A stretch of 32,941 bases of DNA from positions 1-32,941 of the forward strand of contig JBFSVS010000009.1 of the NCBI GenBank assembly GCA_041263285.1. The letters are read 5' to 3'. Below are positions 9,250-18,349 of the stretch, in pieces (the first letter of the stretch is position 1; the number at the start of each line of letters is the position of its first letter). The notes below the pieces were generated by a model, which searched no databases, was not told the DNA's origin, and was given only the letters and a program-made list of their open reading frames with translations. The stretch is from Acidiparvus fluvialis. Its GTDB lineage: Bacteria; Acidobacteriota; Holophagae; Holophagales; Holophagaceae. Both the position numbers and the translations under genes were made by a program.

Positions 9250-9819
9250 ATGGATATTCAGCAGTTTCTCAACTCCGTCGCATCGTTAGGCTGGCAAGGC
9301 ACGTCCCTTTGGTTTGTTCTTTTAGGACAAATTATTCTATGGGTGGGCCTCCTGAGGTTGCACTTAAGAATAAACCGAGAGAACCCGAATTGGGAAGAAT
9401 GTGTTGGCAAGATCCGTTCCGCTTTCTTACGGAAAATCAATGGAGAAGAGGAAATTGCAGAACTCAAGATTCATCGCTATGCCCCTTCTGTGGATCGGTT
9501 AATCGAGTTGAATTTCCGAGAACAAAGTCTTGAGATTTCGAGCCGTTATCTCCTATTAAAGTGGAAGATCAAAGAGTGTATCCGCCCCTACTGGATTACA
9601 TGGGGCTACTTGGTCATAGGATTTGGCGTCGTCGTTTGGTTTATATACGGTCTTCAAAAAGATATCCCTTTTGAAAAGATTGCGCGCACACCGGTTGACC
9701 CAAGACTCCTGTGGGTCTGGCTTGGAGCTGCCATGGTTGAAGCCTGGCGACTGGTTGGGTTAGAAGGCAATTTAGAGCGTGTCAATCGAAGCCTTCTCTT
9801 CCCTAGGATCCACGAATAA
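9250..9819 (+). CDS. Hypothetical membrane protein with three predicted spans
   Basis: I do not recognise this 189-residue protein. The frame opens at TTG 9226, but ATG 9250 has GGAG nine bases upstream and begins just before the first hydrophobic stretch, so I prefer it. Hydrophobic segments lie at about residues 14-33, 119-141 and 152-166. Between the first two is a long charged cytoplasmic-type stretch of about 80 residues. The layout of one span, a charged middle and two spans near the C-terminus loosely recalls MotA/TolQ/ExbB proteins, but no family motif is clear. It sits 31 bases after valS and 94 bases before glmS in the same direction, so it is probably in their transcription unit. 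Confidence 0.72.
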   Translation: MDIQQFLNSVASLGWQGTSLWFVLLGQIILWVGLLRLHLRINRENPNWEECVGKIRSAFLRKINGEEEIAELKIHRYAPSVDRLIELNFREQSLEISSRYLLLKWKIKECIRPYWITWGYLVIGFGVVVWFIYGLQKDIPFEKIARTPVDPRLLWVWLGAAMVEAWRLVGLEGNLERVNRSLLFPRIHE

Positions 9820-9913
9820 CCTGCCCTCAGGACTCACCACAGAGTGTGGCATCGACACCACGGGGCTCGAAAGCGCGGCTCGGGGGACGATTAGATTTTG
9901 AGGTCCATAACAT

Positions 9914-11743
9914 ATGTGTGGCATTGTGGGATACATCGGTCATAACAGGGCGTCCTCGATTCTACTCGAGGGGCTCCAAAGTCTGGAATATCGAGGTTAC
10001 GACTCAGCAGGCATAGCCCTAATTCACAATGGACATTTCGATCTGATTCGTGCGAGTGGCAAATTAGCTAACCTAGCCACAAAGATCGATCCTCAGCATT
10101 CTGCTCAAGTGGGAATTGGCCATACTCGATGGGCCACACACGGTCGACCCTCGGAAGAGAATGCGCATCCTCACGTGAGTCAGAATGGAAAAATAGTAGC
10201 TGTTCATAATGGTATCTTTGAAAACTTTCTTGATCTAAGATCTCAACTTGGCTCCGAGGGTTTCCTTTTTAAGTCTGAAACTGATACCGAATGCTTTCCT
10301 CATCTCGTAGAAAGATCGATGCGCAAAGGGCTCCCTTTTCGAGAGGCTTTTTCAGAGGCTCTGAAGTCAGTCGAGGGCATTTACGCTCTCGCGTGTATGC
10401 ATGCGGATGATGCTGGGCAGATTCTAGTGGCTCGGAGCGGCCCTCCTCTTGCTCTAGGCATCGGACAGGGTGAAATGTTCATTGCTTCGGATGCCGTCCC
10501 GCTCCTCAAACATACGCAACGAATTATCTTCCTTGAGGACGGAGATTGGGCGGAAATCTCTACGGACCGCATTCGTATTTATTCATCTGATCACAAAGAA
10601 ATTGAACGCCCCGTTCACGATATAACTTACAATCCTCAATCGGTCGAAAAGATTGGATTCGATCACTATATGCAAAAAGAGATTTTTGAGCAACCGCAAG
10701 CTATTTCCAATACACTCTACAATCGTCTCCCCCTCGGGGATGAGGCCATACCCCTCGCATTGAATCTCTCGGATGACTCACTAAAAAAGGTTGAACGAAT
10801 TTTAATTGTGGCCTGCGGGACTAGTTGGCATGCGGGACTCATTGGAAAGTTTTATCTCGAAACTTTTTCTAGAATCCCTGTTGAAGTCGACTACGCCTCC
10901 GAATTTCGCTATCGCGATGCTGTGGTGGGTCCCTATACTCTAGCGATTGGAATCACCCAAAGCGGTGAGACAGCGGATACCCTGGCTGCTCTAAAGGAAC
11001 TCAAACGATTGGGTGCAACCACGCTGGCCATCTGTAACATGCAAGGTTCATCGGTCACACGTCTTGCGGAAGCGACATTGTTTACCCACGCTGGGCCTGA
11101 AATCGGAGTGGCTTCAACCAAAGCGTTCACGACACAACTCATTGCACTCATCTTACTGGCTTTGAAATTAGGTGACCTCAAGCAAACGCTACCACTTTCG
11201 AAGCGTAATGAGCTTATTCAAGGCCTACGAGAGCTCCCTGCCCATCTCGAACAGACCCTTCATCTTGAAACAGGGGTTAAAAAGTGGGCTTTCGATTGGC
11301 ACGGGTCTAGGGATTTCCTCTATCTAGGTCGGGGCCCTATGTATCCAATCGCCCTTGAAGGGGCTTTAAAGCTCAAAGAAATTTCTTATATCCATGCAGA
11401 AGGTTATCCTGCAGGTGAGATGAAGCACGGCCCTATTGCCCTGATTGATTCTCAACTGCCCATCGTCGCTTTATTGCCTCAAGATGCACATCATGACAAA
11501 ACTGCATCAAATCTTCAAGAAGCGGCGGCTCGTGGAGGGCAAATTCTTGGACTGGTAACAAAAGGGGATGCAACCCTACAATTGATTGCTAAAGATTTGC
11601 TTGAATTACCTAAAACTCACCCTTGGCTTGCGCCTCTGGTTTTTATGATCCCGTTACAACTGCTGGCCTACCACATAGCTTTATATCGCAAGTGCGACGT
11701 CGACCAACCTCGAAATTTAGCGAAGAGCGTTACGGTGGAATAG
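9914..11743 (+). CDS. glmS: Glutamine-fructose-6-phosphate aminotransferase (isomerizing)
   Basis: GlmS makes glucosamine-6-phosphate from fructose-6-phosphate and glutamine, the first step toward peptidoglycan and LPS amino sugars. The 609-residue length is the family norm. Seen: the Cys2 nucleophile in MCGIVGYIG, the glutaminase segment GIGHTRWATHGRPSEENAHPH, two SIS domains (about 285-425 and 455-595) with CGTSWHAG and SQSGET-like ITQSGETADT, and the C-terminal NLAKSVTVE. The start is fixed by the need for Cys at position 2. The 94-base leader has a small CCACA/TGTGG hairpin (9837-9849), but nothing resembling the glmS ribozyme. Confidence 0.98.
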   Translation: MCGIVGYIGHNRASSILLEGLQSLEYRGYDSAGIALIHNGHFDLIRASGKLANLATKIDPQHSAQVGIGHTRWATHGRPSEENAHPHVSQNGKIVAVHNGIFENFLDLRSQLGSEGFLFKSETDTECFPHLVERSMRKGLPFREAFSEALKSVEGIYALACMHADDAGQILVARSGPPLALGIGQGEMFIASDAVPLLKHTQRIIFLEDGDWAEISTDRIRIYSSDHKEIERPVHDITYNPQSVEKIGFDHYMQKEIFEQPQAISNTLYNRLPLGDEAIPLALNLSDDSLKKVERILIVACGTSWHAGLIGKFYLETFSRIPVEVDYASEFRYRDAVVGPYTLAIGITQSGETADTLAALKELKRLGATTLAICNMQGSSVTRLAEATLFTHAGPEIGVASTKAFTTQLIALILLALKLGDLKQTLPLSKRNELIQGLRELPAHLEQTLHLETGVKKWAFDWHGSRDFLYLGRGPMYPIALEGALKLKEISYIHAEGYPAGEMKHGPIALIDSQLPIVALLPQDAHHDKTASNLQEAAARGGQILGLVTKGDATLQLIAKDLLELPKTHPWLAPLVFMIPLQLLAYHIALYRKCDVDQPRNLAKSVTVE

Positions 11744-11779
11744 ATTAAACTGAGGGACTTTTTATTACTTTTTCAACTA

Positions 11780-11785
11780 TATAAT
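11780..11785 (+). promoter_or_regulatory. Candidate -10 box before the YceI-family gene
   Basis: A perfect TATAAT occurs in the 140-base gap after glmS, 98 bases before the next start codon. No good -35 box is visible at 16-18 bases upstream. Downstream lies a weak AACTC/GAGTT dyad (11796-11812). The box suggests the YceI-family gene may have its own promoter. Confidence 0.3.
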
Positions 11786-11883
11786 TCTAATTGAGAACTC
11801 TTGCTTAGAGTTTCCTTTCCCCCCGCTAGACTTCTATTTAACATTATTTGTTATATTTTACTAACCCCTCAATGGAGAGCATC

Positions 11884-12459
11884 ATGAATCGAAACTTCAC
11901 CAAAGCGTTATCACGAATAGTAGTTTTCTTATTTCCCTTAGTATTGTTGAGCCAAGACGTCTACCAAGTTGATCCTGTTCATAGTGATGCAAGTTTCAAA
12001 ATTCGACACTTACTCAGCAAGACAACGGGTACATTTTCAAAATTTGAAGGATCCATTATTTATTACCCCGACGCCATCCAGAAGTCATCAGTCGTCATTA
12101 CTATCAAAGCAAATAGTATCGATACAAACAATGAATCAAGAGATAACCATCTCAGAGGAGAAGACTTTTTTGATATTCAGAAGCATCCCGAACTCAAATT
12201 TGTCTCAACGAAAGTAGCGGCCGGTTCCTCTTCTTCAGAAATTTTAGTAACGGGCAATTTCACTTTACGGGGTGTAACGAAAGTCATTACGGTTCCAGTT
12301 ACATTTTTAGGCACTACCCAAACCCCCTTTAAAGATGTTCGAGCGGGATTTGAAACCTCGTTTAAAATTAATCGAAATGAATTCGGTATCGTTTATGGCA
12401 AGGGTATTTTAGGCGATGAAGTTGAAATATCTCTAAACATAGAAGCAATAAAAAAATAA
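11884..12459 (+). CDS. YceI-family periplasmic protein
   Basis: The frame opens at 11848, but ATG 11884 has GGAGAG at the right distance and gives a standard signal peptide, so I use it (191 residues). Residues 1-25 have a basic start and a hydrophobic core ending near LLSQD. The mature part begins YQVDPVHSDASFKIRHL, the characteristic YceI start, followed by FEGSI, a DNHLRGEDFFDIQKHPELKF stretch, GNFTLRGVTK and the closing EVEISLNIEA. YceI proteins are lipocalin-like beta-barrels that bind polyisoprenoid lipids in the periplasm; the physiological role is mostly unclear. It may be co-transcribed with the alpha/beta hydrolase 58 bases downstream. Confidence 0.93.
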   Translation: MNRNFTKALSRIVVFLFPLVLLSQDVYQVDPVHSDASFKIRHLLSKTTGTFSKFEGSIIYYPDAIQKSSVVITIKANSIDTNNESRDNHLRGEDFFDIQKHPELKFVSTKVAAGSSSSEILVTGNFTLRGVTKVITVPVTFLGTTQTPFKDVRAGFETSFKINRNEFGIVYGKGILGDEVEISLNIEAIKK

Positions 12460-12517
12460 GGGAATGGTTAGCGTATACACAACCTATATAGTAATTTGAC
12501 TTTGGGAGGTACTTAGA

Positions 12518-13540
12518 GTGGACAAAAAGAAACTTACGGAGTATCTAGTCTATGGCGTGATCTTAGGGTCGGTTCTATTCTCTCGATCAAGTGGTCCAAC
12601 CTTCGAGACTTATCACACCTCGAATGAAACTATTAAGCAGGGAGGCGTGAAATATGTCGAGATCACCACGCCTAAAGGTAAGTTCGAGGTATACACGAAA
12701 CGCATTGGTAATAATCCCCGCATCAAAGTCCTCTTACTCCACGGGGGGCCGGGGGGCGATCATCAATCTTTTCTTCCGCTAGAAAGCTACCTCCCTAAAG
12801 AAGGCATCGAATTCATATATTACGATCAATTGGGGAGTGGTAAATCTGATCGACCCACTGATCTTTCCCTGTGGGATCTGCCGCGATTTGTCGAAGAAGT
12901 CGAGCAAGTACGAATAGCCTTAGGGCTGGATAGCTCCAATTTTTATCTCTTAGGTCACTCTTGGGGCGGCATCTTGGCAGCCGAGTACGCACTAAAGTAC
13001 CAAAAGAATCTAAAAGGACTCATTATCTCCAACATGATGATGAGTATTCCCGATTACGTTAAGTATGCTAACGAGGTTTTAGGACCCCAAATGCCTCCTG
13101 AGGTTCTTAAACAAATTAAAGATTATGAGAGACGCAAAGACTTTGAAAATCCAAAGTACATGGCGCTCGTAATGGAACATTATTATACAAAGCATCTCTA
13201 TCGAGCTCCCATCCAAGAATGGCCCGGTATTTTGCTCCGTATCTTTAACGAAATTAACCGCCAAATCTATGTTCATATGCAGGGACCGTCAGAGTTTGGC
13301 GTTCCCCCTGAAGCTACTTTGTATAGCTGGGATCGTAAAGCCGATCTCCCTAAGATCGCAGTTCCCACCCTTGTTATTGGATCTACGTATGACACGATGG
13401 ATCCTCAACATATGGAGTGGGTATCTAAGCAGGTCCAAAAAGGCTTTTATAAGCAGACCAATGGGGGTCATGCAGCGATGTGGGACGATCAAAAAGCATA
13501 TGCCGATGCACTGATTTGGTATTTAAAACGCTCTCATTAA
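12518..13540 (+). CDS. Alpha/beta hydrolase, proline iminopeptidase (S33) family
   Basis: This 340-residue protein starts at GTG, with GGGAGG eight bases upstream. The family cleaves N-terminal proline or related small amides and peptides. Seen: oxyanion segment HGGPGG (75-80), YYDQLGSGKS, nucleophile elbow GHSWGG with Ser148, and the likely triad members Asp292 (STYDTMDP) and His318 (GGHAAMWDD). Before the hydrolase fold, residues 7-22 are hydrophobic, which suggests a signal peptide or membrane anchor and so a periplasmic enzyme. That differs from the cytoplasmic classical proline iminopeptidases. The natural substrate is unknown. Confidence 0.88.
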   Translation: MDKKKLTEYLVYGVILGSVLFSRSSGPTFETYHTSNETIKQGGVKYVEITTPKGKFEVYTKRIGNNPRIKVLLLHGGPGGDHQSFLPLESYLPKEGIEFIYYDQLGSGKSDRPTDLSLWDLPRFVEEVEQVRIALGLDSSNFYLLGHSWGGILAAEYALKYQKNLKGLIISNMMMSIPDYVKYANEVLGPQMPPEVLKQIKDYERRKDFENPKYMALVMEHYYTKHLYRAPIQEWPGILLRIFNEINRQIYVHMQGPSEFGVPPEATLYSWDRKADLPKIAVPTLVIGSTYDTMDPQHMEWVSKQVQKGFYKQTNGGHAAMWDDQKAYADALIWYLKRSH

Positions 13541-13592
13541 TACTCGTGAAAAAACATACGCATCATTTAACCAAAGCGCACACGCAATGAAT

Positions 13593-13667
<75 letters not shown>

Positions 13668-13674
13668 AAACTCT

Positions 13675-13703
13675 ATCCTATCCTGAATGCCACATGAATC
13701 CAA
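13675..13703 (-). promoter_or_regulatory. Possible promoter of tRNA-Val
   Basis: On the minus strand TTGGAT (13703-13698) and TAGGAT (13680-13675) are 17 bases apart, and the -10 box ends 7 bases before the first tRNA base. The boxes match the consensus only partly, and the tRNA could also be transcribed from the Omp85 gene upstream. Confidence 0.3.
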
Positions 13704-13710
13704 AAAGTCT

Positions 13711-16700
13711 TTAGAATTGATATCCTGCAGAAACCAGTACGCCCTTTAATTCTGTCTGAATTTCAAGGGGGGTTCGGTATTGTTTAAGTAATTTCTTCAA
13801 GTCTTGGGCAAATTCAATCTTAATCGGAATCCCTATCTTGAAAATAAGACCCACACCCACGGTAGTTCTCCAGGAAGGAAATGGTGCGGGATCATTGGAT
13901 GAACGAGGCCCGGGATTTAGTTTGGAATACACCTGACCTGAATCTAGGAAAATCTCTGCCCAAATATTTTGCCCCCAAATAGGAAAACGATATTCCATAC
14001 TGGCAAAACCTAAAACTTCTCCGCCCGTGGGAACGTATTGATAGCTCCCTGCCAAGGGTTGTCCCTGGGTATCCCGTAACTGAACATTCACTATGGGGCC
14101 TAGCAAATCTGAACCTACACCCCGAACCGAGTTGGGTCCTCCGCCGTAAAAACGCTCCGAGAGAGGCAACTCGACAACTGAGGCCGTAGGTTTTGCAATC
14201 CCAAGTCGTCCGGACATCATAAAGACGCCATACCGTGCTGCAAATCCAATGGGCACATTCCATTGTGCTCGAAGATCGATTTTTAAAAAACTGCTATCCC
14301 TACTCGTTCCCGTCATCTGGGTTGCTAAATCGAAACGTGACGAGAAATAGAAACCACGTGTTGGGTCGATGGGCCGATCACGCTGATCGATGGTAGCGAT
14401 CAAATAGGGAGCTGAAATCGTATAAGTTTGCTTATTGGTTCGAGCTACTTCTAGGAGAAAGTCTGCAAGATTAATTTGATAACTTTGGGGATTGAAATCG
14501 GTACGCTCAAATCGCTCTCCTAATCTCAATTGAAGATCGTCAATTCGCCATTCAAATTCTGAAGTAAAAATACGGCGACGAGCAAAGTATGCCGCTTGAG
14601 ATTCCTCAATGTAGGCTCCTTGGTTTCTCCAGATCACCTGATGATCAAACCAGTCCCTTATAAAGCCCGGAGAGGGATCTGTATAGCCTAGAGCATAACT
14701 ATCAATGGATCGATTATTTTGTCCCTGGCCTGTTGGAAACCATTTTCTGAGAGTTGGGTTTCGCAAGGTATTATCTCCGGCGCGAATATCAAGATTTAGG
14801 GTACGTCCCTGGCCGTTAATATTATTTCTTTGAATACCGCCGATCACATAATAGCCCTGGCTACGGTCATAACCGAGACCTGCCGTATAGTCCCAACGTC
14901 CTTTTTCCTCTAGATTAAGGAGGATATCTCCCCTCGACCAGGTCTCCTTTTGGGGATCAATCCTATCTAGGCTATCAAAATCAATTTGATCAAATGCATT
15001 GAGCAAAGAGAGATTGATTTGACTTGCTATAAATTGTTGAGGATCTACAGGTGAGCCAGATTGGACTTTAAGTTGCTTTAAAACCGTACTCGCCTTAGTG
15101 ATATCAAGACCCCGAATGATGATTCGATTAATTGAATCAAAAGGCTGACTAGGAACAGAGAATTTTACTCGCTGATCCTCCACATCAACGATCACTTGAG
15201 GATTTTTAAAACCTGCCCGAGCAAGTTTAAATCGCAGGTCTTTTAGAACCTCAGATAAGATTGTTTGGGAAACAGGAATCGGTTTGTCAACATAGAGCGT
15301 TAGATTTATTTCCTTTTCTTTTCTAGCCGTGGCTTCATAGCGCCCTTTACGACCTTCCATTAAGGGTCGATCTGCGGTAACGAAATCTTCGTCAGTGGAT
15401 TCATTCTTAATCAAAAGAGAGAGGGACGACTTAAGATAATCGGGGGTAAGGGGTAAACCTTTGGCAAAATCTAATTCAAATTGTTGGCTTTCCTGTTTTT
15501 TCCCCTCATCAATGATCCAAGATATATTCACCCTAGAGTTGGCACTATCAAGTTCTACCTGAGGAAATACCGTGATATCAACATAGCCCTGCGAATCATA
15601 GAAGCTGATGAGTTGGGACTGCAGTGTTTTAATTTGCTCAAGAGGATTTTGGGGTTTCCTAGTTGGGATAGGTTCGACGAGAGAAGCCTCAAGGATATCT
15701 CTCGAGAAAGCGATATTGCCTCGATAACTTTGGCTCCCGATGCGAAAAAGCGAACCCTTTGTGACGTCAAGGCGCAGTTCTTGGCTTGGTCGATTTACTA
15801 GCCTTTCGTTTTTTTCCAACGTACCCACAACTTGTACCTGGAGGTAACCTTGATCCTTATAGTATTTTTCTAGTCTAAATTTAGCAACGTCCAATAAATC
15901 ATTAATCGAAGAATTAAGAGTTGTTAATCCGAGGATCTCTTCAAGGGATTTCGTACCGACCCATGAGCCAAGGAGTTCTCCGCGATAAAAAATCACGGTT
16001 TGAGGCCCTAATTCAAATTGGATCTCTAATTGACCGCGTTCATTGTATAAAAAACTGAAAGAGGACTGAAAGTAGCGCTCACTCAACAATAGCTTCTCAA
16101 GTTTTTGACTGAGGCGAGATTGAAGAGTTTCAGACCAAAGATCTTTAGCATCTCGATCGTTAACTAAAGTTTCAATCTTTAGGAGGAGAGGATGTCCGTC
16201 AAGACCCTGGATCTTTATTTCATTAATTTGATTTGGTGCGCCCAGATCGAGATTCCAATCCACTTCAGTTAGAGTTCTGGAACGACTAAAAGATAATTGC
16301 ATATTGGGATAGCCATGGTCAGCCCCAAATTTAATTAGTTCTTGGCGCCTTTTTTCTAATTCCAGATCGCCGAGGGGTCGATCAATCGAAAGACGTCGAA
16401 ATTCTTTTGCCAAGACAGGAGGTATATTTTGAGAACCCAGCCCTTGATGCCGGATAACCTTTGGCCAAGGATCTAAGGTAACTAGAAGGACTATTCCCGA
16501 GTCGATGAAGCTGTCATTTATTGAGACCTGACTAAAACGATCTGTCAACTTGATAGCACTGATATAAATATCTTTCTTCTCGGGATAGTAAATCTCATTA
16601 ACCTTCAGTCCGGAAGCTAATAAAGCGAGGCTTCGATCATCATTGGATCCTCCTGAAAATTGGATGGATACGATGGGGTGATGTATCGACTTCTCTTGCG

Positions 16701-16773
16701 AGAAAATTGCCGCTTGAGCCCCTAATTCAAAAAAGACAAGCAAAGGAATCGCGACTCTATAAACATATTTCAT
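13711..16773 (-). CDS. Omp85/BamA-family outer-membrane assembly protein
   Basis: This 1020-residue protein has a signal peptide (residues 1 to about 22, ending GAQA-A), a long periplasmic region to about residue 625, and a C-terminal 16-strand-type barrel. The barrel starts with the BamA-like GLGYDRSQGYYVIGGIQRNN and NGQGRTLNL, has the loop-6 signature SVRG near residue 880 within FYGGGPNSVRG, and ends in the terminal aromatic of SAGYQF needed for barrel insertion. About 600 residues before the barrel would hold roughly seven POTRA repeats, more than the five of Proteobacterial BamA. It may be the BamA orthologue or a TamA-like paralogue. I leave the gene symbol open because no bam, skp or lpx neighbours are present. 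Confidence 0.9.
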   Translation of the reverse strand: MKYVYRVAIPLLVFFELGAQAAIFSQEKSIHHPIVSIQFSGGSNDDRSLALLASGLKVNEIYYPEKKDIYISAIKLTDRFSQVSINDSFIDSGIVLLVTLDPWPKVIRHQGLGSQNIPPVLAKEFRRLSIDRPLGDLELEKRRQELIKFGADHGYPNMQLSFSRSRTLTEVDWNLDLGAPNQINEIKIQGLDGHPLLLKIETLVNDRDAKDLWSETLQSRLSQKLEKLLLSERYFQSSFSFLYNERGQLEIQFELGPQTVIFYRGELLGSWVGTKSLEEILGLTTLNSSINDLLDVAKFRLEKYYKDQGYLQVQVVGTLEKNERLVNRPSQELRLDVTKGSLFRIGSQSYRGNIAFSRDILEASLVEPIPTRKPQNPLEQIKTLQSQLISFYDSQGYVDITVFPQVELDSANSRVNISWIIDEGKKQESQQFELDFAKGLPLTPDYLKSSLSLLIKNESTDEDFVTADRPLMEGRKGRYEATARKEKEINLTLYVDKPIPVSQTILSEVLKDLRFKLARAGFKNPQVIVDVEDQRVKFSVPSQPFDSINRIIIRGLDITKASTVLKQLKVQSGSPVDPQQFIASQINLSLLNAFDQIDFDSLDRIDPQKETWSRGDILLNLEEKGRWDYTAGLGYDRSQGYYVIGGIQRNNINGQGRTLNLDIRAGDNTLRNPTLRKWFPTGQGQNNRSIDSYALGYTDPSPGFIRDWFDHQVIWRNQGAYIEESQAAYFARRRIFTSEFEWRIDDLQLRLGERFERTDFNPQSYQINLADFLLEVARTNKQTYTISAPYLIATIDQRDRPIDPTRGFYFSSRFDLATQMTGTSRDSSFLKIDLRAQWNVPIGFAARYGVFMMSGRLGIAKPTASVVELPLSERFYGGGPNSVRGVGSDLLGPIVNVQLRDTQGQPLAGSYQYVPTGGEVLGFASMEYRFPIWGQNIWAEIFLDSGQVYSKLNPGPRSSNDPAPFPSWRTTVGVGLIFKIGIPIKIEFAQDLKKLLKQYRTPLEIQTELKGVLVSAGYQF

Positions 16774-16891
16774 AGTAGGGTCAGTTTACCAATAGGCTTA
16801 GGGCTAGTTCGGATAAACCTTGGAAGAGGGCTGGCCTGAATCCGTAAGCTTCAGGTCTAGTAAACTATAGTTCTGACTCACGAAGGTTACC

Positions 16892-17992
16892 ATGTCTCAA
16901 CTTCATCCCCTTTCGCCTCGACGGAAAACTCGGTCCATTATGGTTGGGAAAGTCCCAGTGGGTGGAGATGCGCCTATCACCGTTCAAAGCATGACCAAAA
17001 CAGACACACGAGATATCGAAGCCACGGTGGCGCAAATATACTCATATGCAGCGGCAGGTTGTGAAATTGTTCGCGTGAGTGTCCCCACCAAAAAAGCTGC
17101 CGATGCCTTTCCTGAAATTTGTGCACGCTCCCCTATTCCTGTGGTTGCTGATATTCATTTTGATTATCGATTAGCCTTGGCTGCTGCCGATGGCGGAGCG
17201 GCATGTCTCAGAATCAATCCTGGAAATATTGGTGGTCAAGATAGGGTACGTGCGGTTGTAGACAAAGCGGGAGAAAAAGGGCTCTCGATACGCATCGGTG
17301 TGAATGGAGGCTCTCTTGAGAAGGATTTGCTAGAACAATTTGGGACTGCAACCCCTGAGGCAATGGTAGAGAGCGCTCTTCGCCATCTAGAAATGCTAGA
17401 AAAAGAGGGATTTTATCAAACTAAAATTTCCCTGAAGGCAAGTGACGTCATTAGAACAGTCCAAGCCTACCGGCTTTTAGCCAAGCAGGTAGATTACCCT
17501 TTTCATCTTGGAATTACCGAGGCCGGAACTCCCTTTGGCGGAACTATTCGCTCTAGCATTGGTCTTGGTATTCTCCTTGGCGAGGGCATTGGAGATACTA
17601 TTCGGGTCTCCTTGACGGGCGACGGAGAAGATGAATCCAAGATCGGACATGAAATGCTCCGCGCACTAGGTCTTCGGTCGGGGGGAATTCGAATGGTGAG
17701 TTGTCCTAGTTGTGGCCGTGTTCAGATCGATCTCCAAAGAGTAGCCAACGAAATAGAAAAAGGTCTCAAAGAAATTGATCACCAAGGTATCACCTATTGT
17801 GTGATGGGATGCGTAGTAAATGGTCCCGGAGAATCTAAAGATGCTGATTTAGGAGTGGCTGGTGGAAACGGTGAAGGCCTTATTTATCGCCGAGGCGAAC
17901 TAATCCGTAAAGTCAAAGAAGAAGATCTTGTACCGGCTTTCCTGGAGGAAGCTCGTAAATTTAAAAAAGAGATGGATGCTGCAAAGATTTAA
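16892..17992 (+). CDS. ispG: 4-hydroxy-3-methylbut-2-en-1-yl diphosphate synthase
   Basis: IspG (GcpE) is the penultimate enzyme of the MEP isoprenoid pathway and converts ME-cPP to HMBPP with a [4Fe-4S] cluster. The 366-residue length fits the short bacterial form. Seen: the TIM-barrel start VGGDAPITVQSMTKTDT, VADIHFDYRLAL, and the cluster ligands Cys271 and Cys274 (SCPSCGR), Cys307 and Glu314 (GCVVNGPGE). GAAGG lies near the ATG. It is divergent from the Omp85 gene and followed 27 bases later by yidD. Its presence shows that the organism uses the MEP route. Confidence 0.97.
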   Translation: MSQLHPLSPRRKTRSIMVGKVPVGGDAPITVQSMTKTDTRDIEATVAQIYSYAAAGCEIVRVSVPTKKAADAFPEICARSPIPVVADIHFDYRLALAAADGGAACLRINPGNIGGQDRVRAVVDKAGEKGLSIRIGVNGGSLEKDLLEQFGTATPEAMVESALRHLEMLEKEGFYQTKISLKASDVIRTVQAYRLLAKQVDYPFHLGITEAGTPFGGTIRSSIGLGILLGEGIGDTIRVSLTGDGEDESKIGHEMLRALGLRSGGIRMVSCPSCGRVQIDLQRVANEIEKGLKEIDHQGITYCVMGCVVNGPGESKDADLGVAGGNGEGLIYRRGELIRKVKEEDLVPAFLEEARKFKKEMDAAKI

Positions 17993-18019
17993 GGTTTTTT
18001 CCTGTTGAGGGTCTATAGA

Positions 18020-18349
18020 ATGCTGTCCGACATACCTATACGGATTACCCAACATATCGAACTTTTTTTTCTTTTAGTCGTCTTTCTAGAGTCCCTCTTT
18101 CCTCCCTCAAGGCAGCCCAGCGCTTGGCTGCTTAAAAAAGTAATCAAACTCTACCAACGAGTAGTTGCACCCCATGTCCCGACGCAATGTCGGTTCCAGC
18201 CCACTTGTTCTCATTATGGATATGGGTGCCTGGATCGCTTTGGAAGCCTCTGGGGGATTTTATTAATTCTTATCCGGCTGCTTCGATGTCACCCCTTCTC
18301 CAAAGGTGGAGAAGATCCTATTCCTTCGACTAACGATGGCCCTCGGTGA
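18020..18349 (+). CDS. yidD: YidD-family membrane protein insertion efficiency factor
   Basis: YidD is a small, basic, membrane-associated protein that assists YidC-dependent insertion. The core LIKLYQR-like VIKLYQRVVAP, then CRFQPTCSHYGYGCLDRFG and the RLLRCHPFSKGGEDPIP end are diagnostic. I use ATG 18020, with GAGGG eight bases upstream, over the in-frame TTG 18005. The protein is then 109 residues, longer than usual because of an N-terminal extension with a hydrophobic segment (about residues 14-25). It follows ispG instead of the usual rpmH-rnpA-yidC setting. Its last 20 bases overlap a possible small gene on the other strand. Confidence 0.93.
   Translation: MLSDIPIRITQHIELFFLLVVFLESLFPPSRQPSAWLLKKVIKLYQRVVAPHVPTQCRFQPTCSHYGYGCLDRFGSLWGILLILIRLLRCHPFSKGGEDPIPSTNDGPR

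Noticed and set aside
9831..9837. GACTCAC repeated upstream of valS (6567), glmS (9831) and ispG (16875), as if a shared operator.
   Set aside because: The same 7-mer also occurs inside several genes (for example in mfd, glmS and the adaptor gene), at about the number expected by chance, and its distance to the starts varies.
9820..9913. glmS leader as a possible glmS ribozyme or riboswitch.
   Set aside because: The 94-base leader is too short and shows only one small hairpin; the conserved core of the ribozyme is not visible.
11796..11812. AACTC/GAGTT dyad after glmS as an intrinsic terminator.
   Set aside because: The stem is five base pairs and is followed by a mixed T/C tract without a proper U-run.
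13541..13592. T-run after the tRNA gene as a terminator.
   Set aside because: The minus-strand sequence has six T residues, but I could not find a convincing GC-rich stem directly before them.
13892..14263. A 123-residue open frame inside the Omp85 gene on the same strand.
   Set aside because: It is an out-of-frame shadow of the barrel-coding region and its translation has no recognisable features.
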